DNA of 64,000 bases, taken from positions 86,828 through 150,827 of the forward strand of contig NZ_JOGX01000012.1 in assembly GCF_000719555.1 (NCBI RefSeq). The letters are read 5' to 3'. Shown here in pieces: positions 8,327-17,745 of this stretch. Both the position numbers and the translations under genes were made by a program. A model generated the notes under the pieces. It saw only the letters and a list, made by a program, of their open reading frames with translations, had not been told where the DNA came from and did no database searches. The DNA comes from Streptomyces sp. NRRL F-5727. Its GTDB lineage: Bacteria > Actinomycetota > Actinomycetes > Streptomycetales > Streptomycetaceae. Positions within the stretch are counted from its first letter, which is position 1; every line of letters begins with the position of its first letter.

Positions 8327-8360
8327 GCCGCCCCCTGCACGTCGAGTCCTCGAACCACGA

Positions 8361-8393
8361 AACCCCAGGTCAGAGTAGTTCTGACCTGGGGTT
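8361..8393 (-). terminator. hairpin terminator downstream of tRNA-Thr
   Basis: Perfect 14-bp stem AACCCCAGGTCAGA / TCTGACCTGGGGTT with a 5-nt loop, between the tRNA 3' end and the oxidase-family gene. Confidence 0.85.
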
Positions 8394-8400
8394 CCAAGTG

Positions 8401-8474
8401 AGCCGCCTTCGGGATTCGAACCCGAGACCTACGCATTACGAGTGCGTTGCTCTGGCCAACTGAGCTAAGGCGGC
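8401..8474 (-). tRNA. tRNA-Thr (anticodon CGU)
   Basis: Reading the minus strand, a full cloverleaf is present: acceptor stem GCCGCCT/AGGCGGC, a D-arm with the AGCTCAGTTGG core, a 5-bp anticodon stem enclosing CTCGTAA (anticodon CGT), and the T-arm GGGTTCGAATCCC. The discriminator base is T and the CCA end is not encoded. Confidence 0.96.
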
Positions 8475-8535
8475 GCGCTGCGCGTCACCATGGTCGGTGC
8501 AGCAGCGTCGCCAAGTCTACACAGTTTCCGGGAGT

Positions 8536-8555
8536 GCTCCGACCAGGGTCGGAGC
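8536..8555 (-). terminator. short hairpin after the peptidase gene
   Basis: GCTCCGAC / GTCGGAGC, 8-bp stem with a 4-nt loop, 16 bp beyond the peptidase stop. It separates that transcript from the tRNA gene. Confidence 0.6.
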
Positions 8556-8570
8556 GGGGCGGTCCGGGGG

Positions 8571-10130
8571 TCATGAGCAGCGCTTTCCCTCGGCGGGCGG
8601 GGTGCCCTCCAGGAGGTAGGTGTTGATCGCGGTGTCGACGCAGTCGCTGCCCCGGCCGTAGGCCGTGTGGCCGTCGCCCTCGTAGGTGAGGAGGGTGCCG
8701 GAGGAGAGCTGGTCCGCGAGGGACTCGGCCCACTTGTAGGGGGTGGCCGGGTCGCGGGTGGTGCCGACGACCAGGATCGGGGCGGCGCCCTCGGCGGTGA
8801 TGCGGTGCGGGCGGCCGGTGGCCGGGGCGGGCCAGTAGGTGCAGTTCAGGGCGGCCCAGGCGAGACCCGTGCCGAAGACCGGGGACGCCTTGTCGAAGGA
8901 CGGGACGGCCCGCTCGGCGGCCGCCGGGTCCTGGTAGGCGGCGGGCAGGTCGAGACAGTTCACGGCGGCGTTGGCGAACATCAGGTTCGCGTACGAGCCG
9001 TCCGGCTCCCGCTCGTAGTAGCTGTCGGCCAGCGCCAGCAGCGCCGAGCCCTCGCCGCCGATCGCCCGGGTCAGCGCCTCCCGCAGCTGCGGCCAGGCGC
9101 CCTCGTCGTACATGGCGGCGATGACGCCGGTGGTGGCCAGGGACTCGCCGAGCTCGCGGTCCTCGCCGGTGGGGACGGGCGCGGCGTCCGTGGCGCGGAA
9201 GAAGGCCCGCAGGGCCTTCCCGGCCGCCGCGACCGAGCCGGTGCCGAGGGGGCAGTCGGGCCGGGTGACGCAGTCGGCGGCGAACGCCGTGAACGCGGTC
9301 TCGAAGCCGGCCGTCTGGTCCCGGTTGAGGTCGAGCGCCGAGAGGGACGGGTCCATCGCCCCGTCGAGGACGAGCCGGCCGACCCGCCCGGGGAACAGCT
9401 CGGCGTAGGTGGCGCCGAGGAAGGTGCCGTACGAGGCGCCGACGTAGTACAGCCGCTCGTCGCCCAGCACCGCCCGCAGGACGTCCATGTCCCGGGCCGT
9501 CTCCACCGTGGAGACGTGCGGCAGGACCGCGCCGCTGCGCTTCTCGCACCCCGCCGCGAACCGCCGGAACGAGGCCGCCAGCGCGTCGACCTCCGCCGGG
9601 TCGTCCGGCGTCTGGTCGACCTGGGTGTACGTGTCCATCTCCGGGCCCGTCAGGCAGTCGACCGGCTCGCTGCGGCCGACCCCGCGCGGGTCGACGGCCA
9701 CCATGTCGTAGCGGGCCCGCACCGGCTCGGGGTAGCCGATGCCCGCGTACCCCTGGAGGTAGTCGACGGCCGAGCCGCCGGGCCCGCCCGGGTTCACCAG
9801 CAGGGAGCCGATCCGCTGCCCGGGGCCGCTCGCCCGCACCCGGGAGACGGCCAGCTTGATCTCCGGTCCGTCCGGGCGGGCGTAGTCGAGCGGGGCGCGG
9901 AGCGTCGCGCACTGGAAGCCCTCGACGCCGCAGTCCCGCCAGGCGAGCCGCTGGCCGTAGTACTTCCTCAGCGCCTCGGGCGACGGCGACGGCGAGGCGG
10001 CCGGGCGCGCGGAGGCGGACCCCGGACCCGCCGGAGCGGCCGCGTCGCTCCCTCCCGTACAGCCGGAGAGGATCAGCCCGGCGGCGGCGAGCGCCGTGGC
10101 GGAGGTACGGAGGAGACGCCTGGAGTCCAT
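8571..10130 (-). CDS. secreted lipoprotein alpha/beta hydrolase, tripeptidyl aminopeptidase type
   Basis: A 519-residue exported serine hydrolase of the S33/TAP type (SlpD/SlpE-like). A lipoprotein signal ends in the lipobox Leu-Ser-Gly-Cys with Cys24 as the lipidation site. The nucleophile elbow Gly-Ala-Ser-Tyr-Gly lies near 231-235. The acid Asp is in Thr-Thr-Arg-Asp-Pro-Ala-Thr-Pro near 458, and the His in Gly-Asp-Gly-His-Thr-Ala-Tyr-Gly near 485, all in the usual order. Several Cys pairs fit an extracellular location. Predicted role is removal of N-terminal tripeptides from external peptides. It starts 58 bp after the delta-prime gene and may share its transcript. Confidence 0.9.
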   Translation of the reverse strand: MDSRRLLRTSATALAAAGLILSGCTGGSDAAAPAGPGSASARPAASPSPSPEALRKYYGQRLAWRDCGVEGFQCATLRAPLDYARPDGPEIKLAVSRVRASGPGQRIGSLLVNPGGPGGSAVDYLQGYAGIGYPEPVRARYDMVAVDPRGVGRSEPVDCLTGPEMDTYTQVDQTPDDPAEVDALAASFRRFAAGCEKRSGAVLPHVSTVETARDMDVLRAVLGDERLYYVGASYGTFLGATYAELFPGRVGRLVLDGAMDPSLSALDLNRDQTAGFETAFTAFAADCVTRPDCPLGTGSVAAAGKALRAFFRATDAAPVPTGEDRELGESLATTGVIAAMYDEGAWPQLREALTRAIGGEGSALLALADSYYEREPDGSYANLMFANAAVNCLDLPAAYQDPAAAERAVPSFDKASPVFGTGLAWAALNCTYWPAPATGRPHRITAEGAAPILVVGTTRDPATPYKWAESLADQLSSGTLLTYEGDGHTAYGRGSDCVDTAINTYLLEGTPPAEGKRCS

Positions 10131-10188
10131 TCCCGGAGCGTATCCGGACGGGTACGCACCGTGTCCAATCGCCGGTTCCCGCGAGGTC

Positions 10189-11391
10189 TCAGCCGCGGAG
10201 GGCCATCGTCATCGCCTCGACCGCGAGCAGCGGCGCCACGTTCCGCTCCAGGGCCTCGCGGCAGGCGAGGACGGCCTCCACGCGGCGCAGGGTCCGCTCC
10301 GCGGTGGTGTCCCGGGCGATCCGCTCCACCGCGTCCCGCACGTCCTCGTTGGCCAGCGCCGAGCCGGTGCCGAGCTGGAGCGTCAGGACGTCCCGGTAGA
10401 AGCCGGTGAGATCGGTGAGCGCGAGGTCCAGGCTGTCGAGCTGGGTCCGCCGGCCCCGCCGCTTCTGCTTCTCCTCCAGCTCCTTCATCATCCCGGCGGT
10501 GCCGCGCGGCATCCGCCCGCCCTGCGCGGCGCCGAGCGCCGCCTTCAGCTCCTCGGTCTCCTTGCCGTCGATCTCCTCCGCGACCTGCTTCGCGTCCTCC
10601 GCCGCCGCGTCCACCAGCTCCTGCGCGGCCTTGAGGCAGCCGCCGATGTCCGCCACCCGCAGCGGCAGCTTCAGGACGACGGCGCGGCGGGCGCGGGCCC
10701 GCTCGTCGGTGGCGAGCCGCCGGGCCCGGTCGACGTGCCCCTGGGTGGCCCGGGCCGCCGCGTGGGCGATCTCCGGCTCGATGCCGTCCCGCCGGATCAG
10801 CACGTCGGCGACGGCCGCGACCGGCGGGGTCCGCAGGGTCAGGTGGCGGCAGCGGGAGCGGATCGTCGGCAGCACGTCCTCGACCGAGGGGGCGCAGAGC
10901 AGCCAGACCGTGCGCGGGGCGGGCTCCTCGACGGCCTTCAGCACGGCGTTGGCCGACTTCTCGTTGAGCCGCTCGGCGTCGGTGACGAGGATGATCTGCC
11001 AGCGGCCGGTGGCCGGCGAGGTGAAGGACTTGCGGACGGTGTCCCGCATGTCCTTGACGAGGATCTCCGTGCCGACGGCGGAGACCGTCGTCACGTCGGC
11101 GTGGGTGCCGACCAGCACCGTGTGGCAGCCGGTGCAGAAGCCGCAGCCCGGCGCCCCGCCCAGCGCCCGGTCCGGGCTCACGCACTGCAGGGCCGCGGCG
11201 AAGGCGCGGGCGGCGTCGACCCGGCCCGCGCCGGGCGGGCCGGTGAACAGCCAGGCGTGCGTCATCTTCGACGCCTCGGGGCCGGGCTCGCCCGCGGCCT
11301 GGGCGGTGACCAGCGCGTCGGCGTCCCGCGCGGCGGCGGCGAGCTGCTCCTCGACCCGCTCCTGTCCGACCAGGTCGTCCCATACGGCCAT
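10189..11391 (-). CDS. holB: DNA polymerase III subunit delta-prime
   Basis: A 400-residue clamp-loader subunit of the replicative DNA polymerase. The N-terminus (Trp-Asp-Asp-Leu-Val-Gly-Gln) and the AAA+ core match the DnaX/HolB family. The Walker A position reads Gly-Pro-Pro-Gly-Ala-Gly-Arg, lacking the Lys, as expected for a non-hydrolysing delta-prime. Zinc-binding Cys residues lie near 73-92 (Cys-x-Phe-Cys-x-x-Cys at the end). The sensor region Ser-Arg-Cys-Arg lies near 178. AGGAGGGG precedes ATG 11391. It sits between the kinase fusion and the peptidase, an order conserved in Streptomyces. A 10-bp inverted repeat (11465-11474/11488-11497) overlaps the upstream kinase stop. Confidence 0.93.
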   Translation of the reverse strand: MAVWDDLVGQERVEEQLAAAARDADALVTAQAAGEPGPEASKMTHAWLFTGPPGAGRVDAARAFAAALQCVSPDRALGGAPGCGFCTGCHTVLVGTHADVTTVSAVGTEILVKDMRDTVRKSFTSPATGRWQIILVTDAERLNEKSANAVLKAVEEPAPRTVWLLCAPSVEDVLPTIRSRCRHLTLRTPPVAAVADVLIRRDGIEPEIAHAAARATQGHVDRARRLATDERARARRAVVLKLPLRVADIGGCLKAAQELVDAAAEDAKQVAEEIDGKETEELKAALGAAQGGRMPRGTAGMMKELEEKQKRRGRRTQLDSLDLALTDLTGFYRDVLTLQLGTGSALANEDVRDAVERIARDTTAERTLRRVEAVLACREALERNVAPLLAVEAMTMALRG

Positions 11392-11495
11392 GTCTGCCCC
11401 TCCTGAAGGTACGTCCTCCATTGTGGGGCAGCCCTCCGACAACGACCGCCGTCGCCCGGGGCCGGAGCGGGCCCCGCCCCCGGGTCCGGGCCCGC

Positions 11496-14400
11496 TCAGC
11501 GGCGGCGCCGGCGGCCGTCCTGCTCGTCGTCGTCGCCGTCGTAGCCGCCGAACAGCTCGTCCGCGAGCGTCGGCAGGTCGTCGAGCGGGGTCTCCTCGGC
11601 CCAGTCCGAGCGGCGGCGCGGCCGGCCGGTCTCGTCGAGCTGGGGCAGCTCGCGGGTGACGTCGTTCGACCCCGCCCCGCCGGCCTCCGGCTCGTCCCGG
11701 AAGAAGTCCCGCGGCACCCGGTCCGCCGGGTCGGCCCGCCGCGCGTCCCGCACGGGCGGCAGCACGGCCGTCTCGTCCGGGGCGGTGTCCCGCACGGGCG
11801 GCAGCACGGCGGTCTCGTCCGCCGCGCGGTCGCGCACCTGCGGCAGGACCGCGGTCTCGTCCTCGGGGCGGCGCGGGTCCTCGGGGCGGACGACCGGGGT
11901 CGGCACGGTGACCTCGTTCGGCGGGACCGTCGGGGCGTCGTCCGCCGCCGCCGGAGCCGTACCGGCGTCCTTGCCGAGGTTCACCACCGGCGTCTGGACG
12001 GTGATCTCGTCGGCCGACTCCGCGGCGGCCCTCCGCTCGGCGGCGGCGCGCTCGGCCGCGGCCTTCTCCCGCGCGGCCCTCTCCGCGGCGTCCCGCTCGG
12101 CGGCGGCCCTCGCCGCGGCCTCCGCGGCCGCCTTCTGCGCGGCGGCCCTCGCGGCCTGCTCGGCGGCGCGCCGCTGCGCCGCGGCGGCCTCCTCGGCGGC
12201 CTTGGCGGCGGTGGCCGCGGCGGCGAGCCGGCGGGCCTCCTCCGCGCGGAGCAGGGCCTCCTCGGCCTTGCGCTGCTTCTCCTGGCGGAGCGCCTCGGCC
12301 TCGGCGCGGAGCCGGGCCTCCTCCTCGGCCTGCTTGCGGAGTCGTTCCTCCTCCTCGCGGCGGGCCTTCTCCTCGGCCGCGCGCCGGCGGGCCTCCTCCT
12401 CGGCGGCGAGCCGGGCCTCCTCGGCCTTCCGCCGGGCCTCCTCGGCCTGCCGCTCGGCCTCCAGCCGGCGCGCCTCCTCCTCCTCGCGCCGCTTGCGCTC
12501 CTCCTCCTCGGCGCGCAGCTTGGCGAGCTGCTCCTGGCGCTCGCGCTCCAGGCGCTCCTCCTCGGCCTTGCGGGCGGCCTCCTCCTCGGCCTTGCGCCGG
12601 GCCTCCTCCTCGGCCTTCCGGCGGGCCTCCTCGGCGGCCTTCACCTCGGCCTCGGAGAGGGGCAGCATCCGGTCGAGCCGGTGGCGTACGACGGTGGTGA
12701 TGGCCTCGGGCTCCTGACCGGCGTCGACCACCAGGTAGCGGGAGGGATCGGCGGCGGCGAGGGCGAGGAAACCGGCCCGCACGCGCGCGTGGAACTCGGG
12801 CGGCTCCGACTCCAGCCGGTCCGGCGCCTCGGTGAACCGCTCCCGCGCGGTCTCGGGGGAGACGTCGAGGAGGACGGTCAGGTTCGGCACCAGGCCGCCG
12901 GTGGCCCAGCGGGAGATGCGGGCGATCTCGGTCGGCGAGAGGTCGCGGCCCGCGCCCTGGTAGGCGACGGACGAGTCGATGTACCGGTCGCTGATGACGA
13001 CGGCGCCCCGCTCCAGGGCGGGCCGGACCAGCGAGTCGACGTGCTCGGCGCGGTCGGCGGCGTACAGCAGCGCCTCGGCGCGGTTGGACAGGCCGGCCGA
13101 CGAGACGTCGAGCAGGATCGAGCGGAGCCGCTTGCCGATGGGGGTGGCGCCGGGCTCGCGGGTGACGACGACCTCGTGGCCCTTGGCGCGGATCCAGTCG
13201 GCGAGCGCCTGGACCTGGGTGGACTTGCCGGCGCCGTCGCCGCCCTCCAGGGCGATGAAGAAGCCGGTGGCGGACGGGGCCTGCGCGGGGTCGGCGCCGC
13301 GCAGCGCGTCGCGCAGGTCGCGGCGGAGCGGCACGCCCGCGCGGTCGTCCGTCTTGGCGAGGACGAGCGCGGCGACGGGCAGCAGCAGGGCGCCGACGAG
13401 GGCGAGGGTGAAGGCGGCGCCGCCGTGGTCGAAGACGAACTTCCCGGAGTCGGAGACGAAGCGGTGCGGGCCGATCGCGGCGGCGAGCAGCGGCGCGGCG
13501 AGCGCGCCGACGGCGATGCCCACGCGCGCGGTGGCCTGGAGGTGCGCGGTGGTGCGCTCCCGGCGCGGCTCCTCGGTCTCCTGGTCGATGAGGGTGTGCC
13601 CGGTGTGGGCGGCGACGCCGGCCGCGTATCCGGCGAGGACGGCGAGGAAGAGCACGGTCGCGGTGTCGGGCACCAGGCCGACGGCGATCAGGGCGACGCC
13701 GGTGACGGTGATCGCGAGGGCGAGCAGCCGGCGCCGGGAGAGCACCGGCAGCACGGAGCGGGCGGTGCGGATGCCGACGGCGGTGGCGCCGCTGAGCGCG
13801 AGCACCAGCAGGGCGTAGGTGACGGGGCCGCCGTCGAGGTCGACGGCGTGCAGGGCGGCGAGCGAGGCGGCGGCGCCGATGGCGCCGGCGACGGTGGCGC
13901 AGGCCAGGACGAGCAGGGGTACGGCTCCGGTGCGGCCCTTCTCGGCGGCGGGGCGGCGCAGCCCCTCCAGCGGCGAGCGGGGGCGCGGCGTCTGGCCGCC
14001 GGGCAGGGTGATCGCGGCGAGGACGCTGACGGAGGCGGCGAAGAGGCCGGCGGCGACGTAGCCGCCGAGCGCGGCCTGGTGGAGCGAGAACCACTCGACG
14101 CCGGAGCCCAGCAGGTTGGAGACGAGGGTGGCGGCGAGCAGGACGGCGGCGGCGGCCGGGACGGCGAGGAAGGCGGTGCGCTGGGTGAGGGTGCGCAGGG
14201 CGCCGAGGTGGTCGGGGAGCGGCCGGACGGCGTCGCCCTCGACGGGCGCGGCGGGCAGCAGCGCGGGCGCGGCGCCGTCCCGGCAGACGGCCCAGACGCG
14301 CTCGGCGGCGCCGGTGAGGAAGACCGTGCCGAGCACGAACCACAGGGCGCTGCCGGGGGTCCAGTCGATCCACAGGGGCGCGATGACGAGGAGCGCGATC

Positions 14401-14813
14401 CGCAGCCCGTCGGCGCCGATCATGGTCCACCGCCGGTCGAGGGCGGCGCCGGGCGCGGTCAGCGCGGTGAGCGGGCCGAGCAGGACGGCGCCGAAGAGGA
14501 CGGTGGCGAGCAGCCGGGCGCCGACGACGGCGGCGACCGTGAAGGCGGCGCCCCGGTAGCCGCCGCCGAGGGCGCCCTCGGTCAGCGCGGCCTGGAGGCC
14601 GAGGAGGACCAGGACGAGGAGGGCGAGGGCGTCGCCGACCCCGCCGACGGCCTGGGCGCTCCACAGCCTGCGCAGCGGCTGATGGCGGACGAGGGCCCGT
14701 ACGGCGCGCTCCCGGGAGTCCGCGACGAGGGCCGCGTCGGAGACGGGGGCGGCGCCGGGGGCGGGTGCGGCTTCGGAGTCGCCCAGAAGCTCTGGCTGCT
14801 CTGCTCGCGTCAT
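11496..14813 (-). CDS. tmk: thymidylate kinase fused to an MFS-like membrane domain and a coiled-coil tail
   Basis: A 1105-residue three-part protein. Residues 1-500 have about ten to twelve hydrophobic helices in an MFS-like layout. Residues 515-720 are dTMP kinase: P-loop Glu-Gly-Gly-Asp-Gly-Ala-Gly-Lys-Ser-Thr (522-531), Arg-Glu-Pro-Gly-Ala-Thr (552-557), and Ser-Asp-Arg-Tyr-Ile-Asp-Ser-Ser (608-615). It phosphorylates dTMP to dTDP. Residues 722-945 are an uninterrupted Ala/Glu/Lys/Arg coiled coil. The rest is acidic and holds repeated Asp-Glu-Thr-Ala-Val-Leu-Pro units. Free bacterial Tmk is about 210 residues. The architecture is known in Streptomyces (SCO3542-like); the role of the extra parts is not known. 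Confidence 0.92.
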   Translation of the reverse strand: MTRAEQPELLGDSEAAPAPGAAPVSDAALVADSRERAVRALVRHQPLRRLWSAQAVGGVGDALALLVLVLLGLQAALTEGALGGGYRGAAFTVAAVVGARLLATVLFGAVLLGPLTALTAPGAALDRRWTMIGADGLRIALLVIAPLWIDWTPGSALWFVLGTVFLTGAAERVWAVCRDGAAPALLPAAPVEGDAVRPLPDHLGALRTLTQRTAFLAVPAAAAVLLAATLVSNLLGSGVEWFSLHQAALGGYVAAGLFAASVSVLAAITLPGGQTPRPRSPLEGLRRPAAEKGRTGAVPLLVLACATVAGAIGAAASLAALHAVDLDGGPVTYALLVLALSGATAVGIRTARSVLPVLSRRRLLALAITVTGVALIAVGLVPDTATVLFLAVLAGYAAGVAAHTGHTLIDQETEEPRRERTTAHLQATARVGIAVGALAAPLLAAAIGPHRFVSDSGKFVFDHGGAAFTLALVGALLLPVAALVLAKTDDRAGVPLRRDLRDALRGADPAQAPSATGFFIALEGGDGAGKSTQVQALADWIRAKGHEVVVTREPGATPIGKRLRSILLDVSSAGLSNRAEALLYAADRAEHVDSLVRPALERGAVVISDRYIDSSVAYQGAGRDLSPTEIARISRWATGGLVPNLTVLLDVSPETARERFTEAPDRLESEPPEFHARVRAGFLALAAADPSRYLVVDAGQEPEAITTVVRHRLDRMLPLSEAEVKAAEEARRKAEEEARRKAEEEAARKAEEERLERERQEQLAKLRAEEEERKRREEEEARRLEAERQAEEARRKAEEARLAAEEEARRRAAEEKARREEEERLRKQAEEEARLRAEAEALRQEKQRKAEEALLRAEEARRLAAAATAAKAAEEAAAAQRRAAEQAARAAAQKAAAEAAARAAAERDAAERAAREKAAAERAAAERRAAAESADEITVQTPVVNLGKDAGTAPAAADDAPTVPPNEVTVPTPVVRPEDPRRPEDETAVLPQVRDRAADETAVLPPVRDTAPDETAVLPPVRDARRADPADRVPRDFFRDEPEAGGAGSNDVTRELPQLDETGRPRRRSDWAEETPLDDLPTLADELFGGYDGDDDEQDGRRRRR

Positions 14814-14862
14814 CCGTCCACCCTATCCGGACGGCCTTGCTCACCGGGGCCGCGGCCGAACA

Positions 14863-14905
14863 AACGTGGGAAGGCCGGGAGCGCGGCTCCCGGCCTTCCC
14901 ACGTT
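14863..14905 (-). terminator. strong hairpin between topA and tmk
   Basis: Perfect 20-bp inverted repeat (14863-14882 and 14886-14905) with a 3-nt loop, placed 20 bp after the topA stop. It should uncouple tmk from topA. Confidence 0.9.
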
Positions 14906-14925
14906 CGCAGCGTCGCCGCGGCGGA

Positions 14926-17745
14926 CTACTCCGGCTTGGCCGCCGCCGTCTTCTTGGCGGCCGCCGTCGTCTTCTTGGCCGTCGTGGTCTTCTTCGCCGC
15001 GGTCTTCTTGGCCGTGGTGGTCTTCTTCGCGGCCGTCTTCTTGGCCGCGGTCTTCTTCGCCGGGGCCTTCTTGGCGGTCTTCTTCGCCGGGGCCTTGGCC
15101 CGCTTCTCGGCGAGCAGCTCGTAGCCGCGCTCGGGCGTGATCGTCTCGACGCTGTCGCCGGTGCGCAGGGTCGCGTTGGTCTCGCCGTCGGTGACGTACG
15201 GGCCGAAGCGGCCGTCCTTGACGACCACGGGCTTCTCGCTGACCGGGTCGGTGCCGAGCTCCTTCAGCGGCGGCTTGGCGGCGGCCCGGCCCCGCTGCTT
15301 GGGCTGGGCGTAGATCGCCAGCGCCTCCTCCAGCGTGATGGTGAAGAGCTGGTCCTCGCTGGTGAGGGACCGCGAGTCGGTGCCCTTCTTCAGGTACGGG
15401 CCGTACCGGCCGTTCTGCGCGGTGATCTCGACGCCCTCGGCGTCGGCGCCGACCACCCGCGGCAGCGACATGAGCCGGAGGGCATCCTCCAGGGTGACCG
15501 TGTCCAGGGACATGGTCTTGAAGAGGGAGGCGGTGCGCGGCTTGACCGCGTTCTTGCCGGTCTTCGGGACGTCGTCGGGAAGGATCTCGGTGACGTACGG
15601 GCCGTACCGGCCGGCCTTGGCGACGATCTGGTGGCCGCTGACCGGGTCGGTGCCCAGCTCGAAGTCGCCGCTCGGCTTGGCGAGCAGCTCCTCGGCGTAC
15701 TCGACGGTGAGCTCGTCGGGCGCGAGGTCGTCGGGCACGTCGGCGCGCTGGTGGCCCTCCTGGTCCTTCTCGCCGCGCTCGACGTACGGGCCGTAGCGGC
15801 CGACGCGCAGCACGATGTCGTTGCCGACGGGGAAGGAGGAGATCTCGCGGGCGTCGATGGCGCCGAGGTCGGTGACCAGCTCCTTGAGGCCGCCGAGGTG
15901 GTCGCCGTCGCCGTTGCCGGCGTCGGCGGCACCGCCGGTCGCCCCCTCGCCCTCGCCGAAGTAGAAACGCTTCAGCCACGGCACGGACTGGGCCTCGCCG
16001 CGGGCGATGCGGTCGAGGTCGTCCTCCATCCTGGCGGTGAAGTCGTAGTCGACGAGCCGGCCGAAGTGCTTCTCCAGCAGGTTGACCACGGCGAAGGAGA
16101 GGAAGGACGGCACGAGGGCCGTGCCCTTCTTGAAGACGTAGCCGCGGTCGAGGATGGTGCCGATGATCGAGGCGTACGTCGACGGGCGGCCGATCTCGCG
16201 CTCTTCCAGCTCCTTGACCAGGGTGGCCTCGGTGTAGCGGGCGGGCGGCTTGGTGGCGTGGCCGTCGGCGGTGATCTCCTCGGCGGCGAGCGCGTCGCCC
16301 TCGGCGACCTGCGGCAGGCGCCGCTCGCGGTCGTCGAGTTCCGCGTTCGGGTCGTCGGCGCCCTCGACGTACGCCTTCATGAAGCCGTGGAAGGTGATCG
16401 TCTTGCCGGAGGCCGAGAACTCGGCGTCGCGGCCGTCGGCGGAGGTGCCGCCGATCTTGACGGTGACCGAGTTGCCGGTGGCGTCCTTCATCTGGGAGGC
16501 GACGGTCCGCTTCCAGATGAGCTCGTACAGCTTGAACTGGTCGCCGGTCAGACCGGTCTCGGCCGGGGTGCGGAAACGATCACCCGAAGGCCGGATCGCC
16601 TCGTGGGCCTCCTGCGCGTTCTTGACCTTGCCGGCGTAGACGCGCGGCTTCTCCGGCAGGTAGTCGGCGCCGTACAGCTGCGTCACCTGGGCGCGGGCCG
16701 CGGCGACGGCGGTGTCGGAGAGCACGGTGGAGTCCGTACGCATGTAGGTGATGAAGCCGTTCTCGTACAGCTTCTGCGCCACCTGCATCGTCGCCTTGGC
16801 ACCGAAGCCGAGCTTGCGGCTGGCCTCCTGCTGGAGGGTGGTGGTGCGGAAGGGCGCGTACGGGGAGCGGCGGTACGGCTTCGACTCGACCGAGCGGACG
16901 GTGAAGCGGGTGTCGGCGAGGGAGGCGGCGAGCGCGCGGGCCTTCTCCTCGTCGAGGTGGAGCACGGTCTCGCTCTTCAGCCGGCCGTCGGCGCCGAAGT
17001 CGCGGCCCTGCGCGACGCGCTTGCCGTCGACCGCGGCGAGCCGGGCGGTGAGGGACGAGGGGTCGGAGGGGTCGCCGGCGCGGCCGGTGGAGAAGGTGCC
17101 GGTGAGGTCCCAGTACTCGGCGGAGCGGAAGGCGATGCGCTCGCGCTCGCGCTCGACGACGAGCCGGGTGGCGACGGACTGCACGCGGCCGGCGGAGAGG
17201 CCGCGCATGACCTTCTTCCACAGCACCGGGGAGACCTCGTAGCCGTAGAGGCGGTCGAGGATGCGGCGGGTCTCCTGGGCGTCGACCATCCGCTTGTTCA
17301 GCTCGCGCGGGTTGGCGACGGCGGCCTGGATCGCGTCCTTGGTGATCTCGTGGAAGACCATCCGGTGGACCGGGACCTTGGGCTTGAGGACTTCCTGGAG
17401 GTGCCACGCGATGGCCTCGCCCTCGCGGTCCTCATCGGTGGCGAGGAAGAGTTCGTCGGACTCGGCGAGCAGGTCCTTGAGCTTCTTGACCTGCGCCTTC
17501 TTGTCCGCGTTGACGACGTAGATGGGCTGGAAGTCGTGCTCGACGTCGACGCCGAGGCGGCGCACCTCGCCGGTGTACTTCTCCGGCACCTCGGCGGCGC
17601 CGCTGGGGAGGTCACGGATGTGCCCGACGCTCGCCTCGACGACGTAGCCGGGGCCGAGGTAGCCCTTGATCGTCTTCGCCTTGGCAGGCGACTCGACGAT
17701 GACGAGTCGGCGGCCGCCGTGTGCGGTCTCGCTGGTCGGGGACAA
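14926..17745 (-). CDS. topA: DNA topoisomerase I
   Basis: Type IA topoisomerase of 939 residues that relaxes negative supercoils. The Toprim domain at the N-terminus has Glu-Ser-Pro-Ala-Lys-Ala-Lys-Thr (18-25) and the metal motif Asp-Glu-Asp-Arg-Glu-Gly-Glu (104-110). The active-site Tyr is in Ile-Thr-Tyr-Met-Arg-Thr-Asp-Ser (Tyr334). The C-terminal third carries repeated Gly-Arg-Tyr/Phe-Gly-Pro-Tyr modules instead of zinc fingers, then a Lys/Ala/Thr-rich tail (about 885-939), as known in actinobacterial TopA. The start is TTG at 17743-17745, preceded by GGAGAG. The 238-bp upstream gap contains no gene and should hold the promoter. Confidence 0.97.
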   Translation of the reverse strand: MSPTSETAHGGRRLVIVESPAKAKTIKGYLGPGYVVEASVGHIRDLPSGAAEVPEKYTGEVRRLGVDVEHDFQPIYVVNADKKAQVKKLKDLLAESDELFLATDEDREGEAIAWHLQEVLKPKVPVHRMVFHEITKDAIQAAVANPRELNKRMVDAQETRRILDRLYGYEVSPVLWKKVMRGLSAGRVQSVATRLVVERERERIAFRSAEYWDLTGTFSTGRAGDPSDPSSLTARLAAVDGKRVAQGRDFGADGRLKSETVLHLDEEKARALAASLADTRFTVRSVESKPYRRSPYAPFRTTTLQQEASRKLGFGAKATMQVAQKLYENGFITYMRTDSTVLSDTAVAAARAQVTQLYGADYLPEKPRVYAGKVKNAQEAHEAIRPSGDRFRTPAETGLTGDQFKLYELIWKRTVASQMKDATGNSVTVKIGGTSADGRDAEFSASGKTITFHGFMKAYVEGADDPNAELDDRERRLPQVAEGDALAAEEITADGHATKPPARYTEATLVKELEEREIGRPSTYASIIGTILDRGYVFKKGTALVPSFLSFAVVNLLEKHFGRLVDYDFTARMEDDLDRIARGEAQSVPWLKRFYFGEGEGATGGAADAGNGDGDHLGGLKELVTDLGAIDAREISSFPVGNDIVLRVGRYGPYVERGEKDQEGHQRADVPDDLAPDELTVEYAEELLAKPSGDFELGTDPVSGHQIVAKAGRYGPYVTEILPDDVPKTGKNAVKPRTASLFKTMSLDTVTLEDALRLMSLPRVVGADAEGVEITAQNGRYGPYLKKGTDSRSLTSEDQLFTITLEEALAIYAQPKQRGRAAAKPPLKELGTDPVSEKPVVVKDGRFGPYVTDGETNATLRTGDSVETITPERGYELLAEKRAKAPAKKTAKKAPAKKTAAKKTAAKKTTTAKKTAAKKTTTAKKTTAAAKKTAAAKPE

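Noticed and set aside
8401..8474. tRNA-Thr as an integration site of a mobile element
   Set aside because: No integrase gene or direct repeat of the tRNA 3' end was seen nearby; neighbouring genes are core genes.
11421..15140. Very long plus-strand open frame opposite tmk and the end of topA
   Set aside because: It is antisense to an intact kinase fusion and has the biased Gly/Arg/Leu/Val composition of a GC-rich shadow frame, with no domain.
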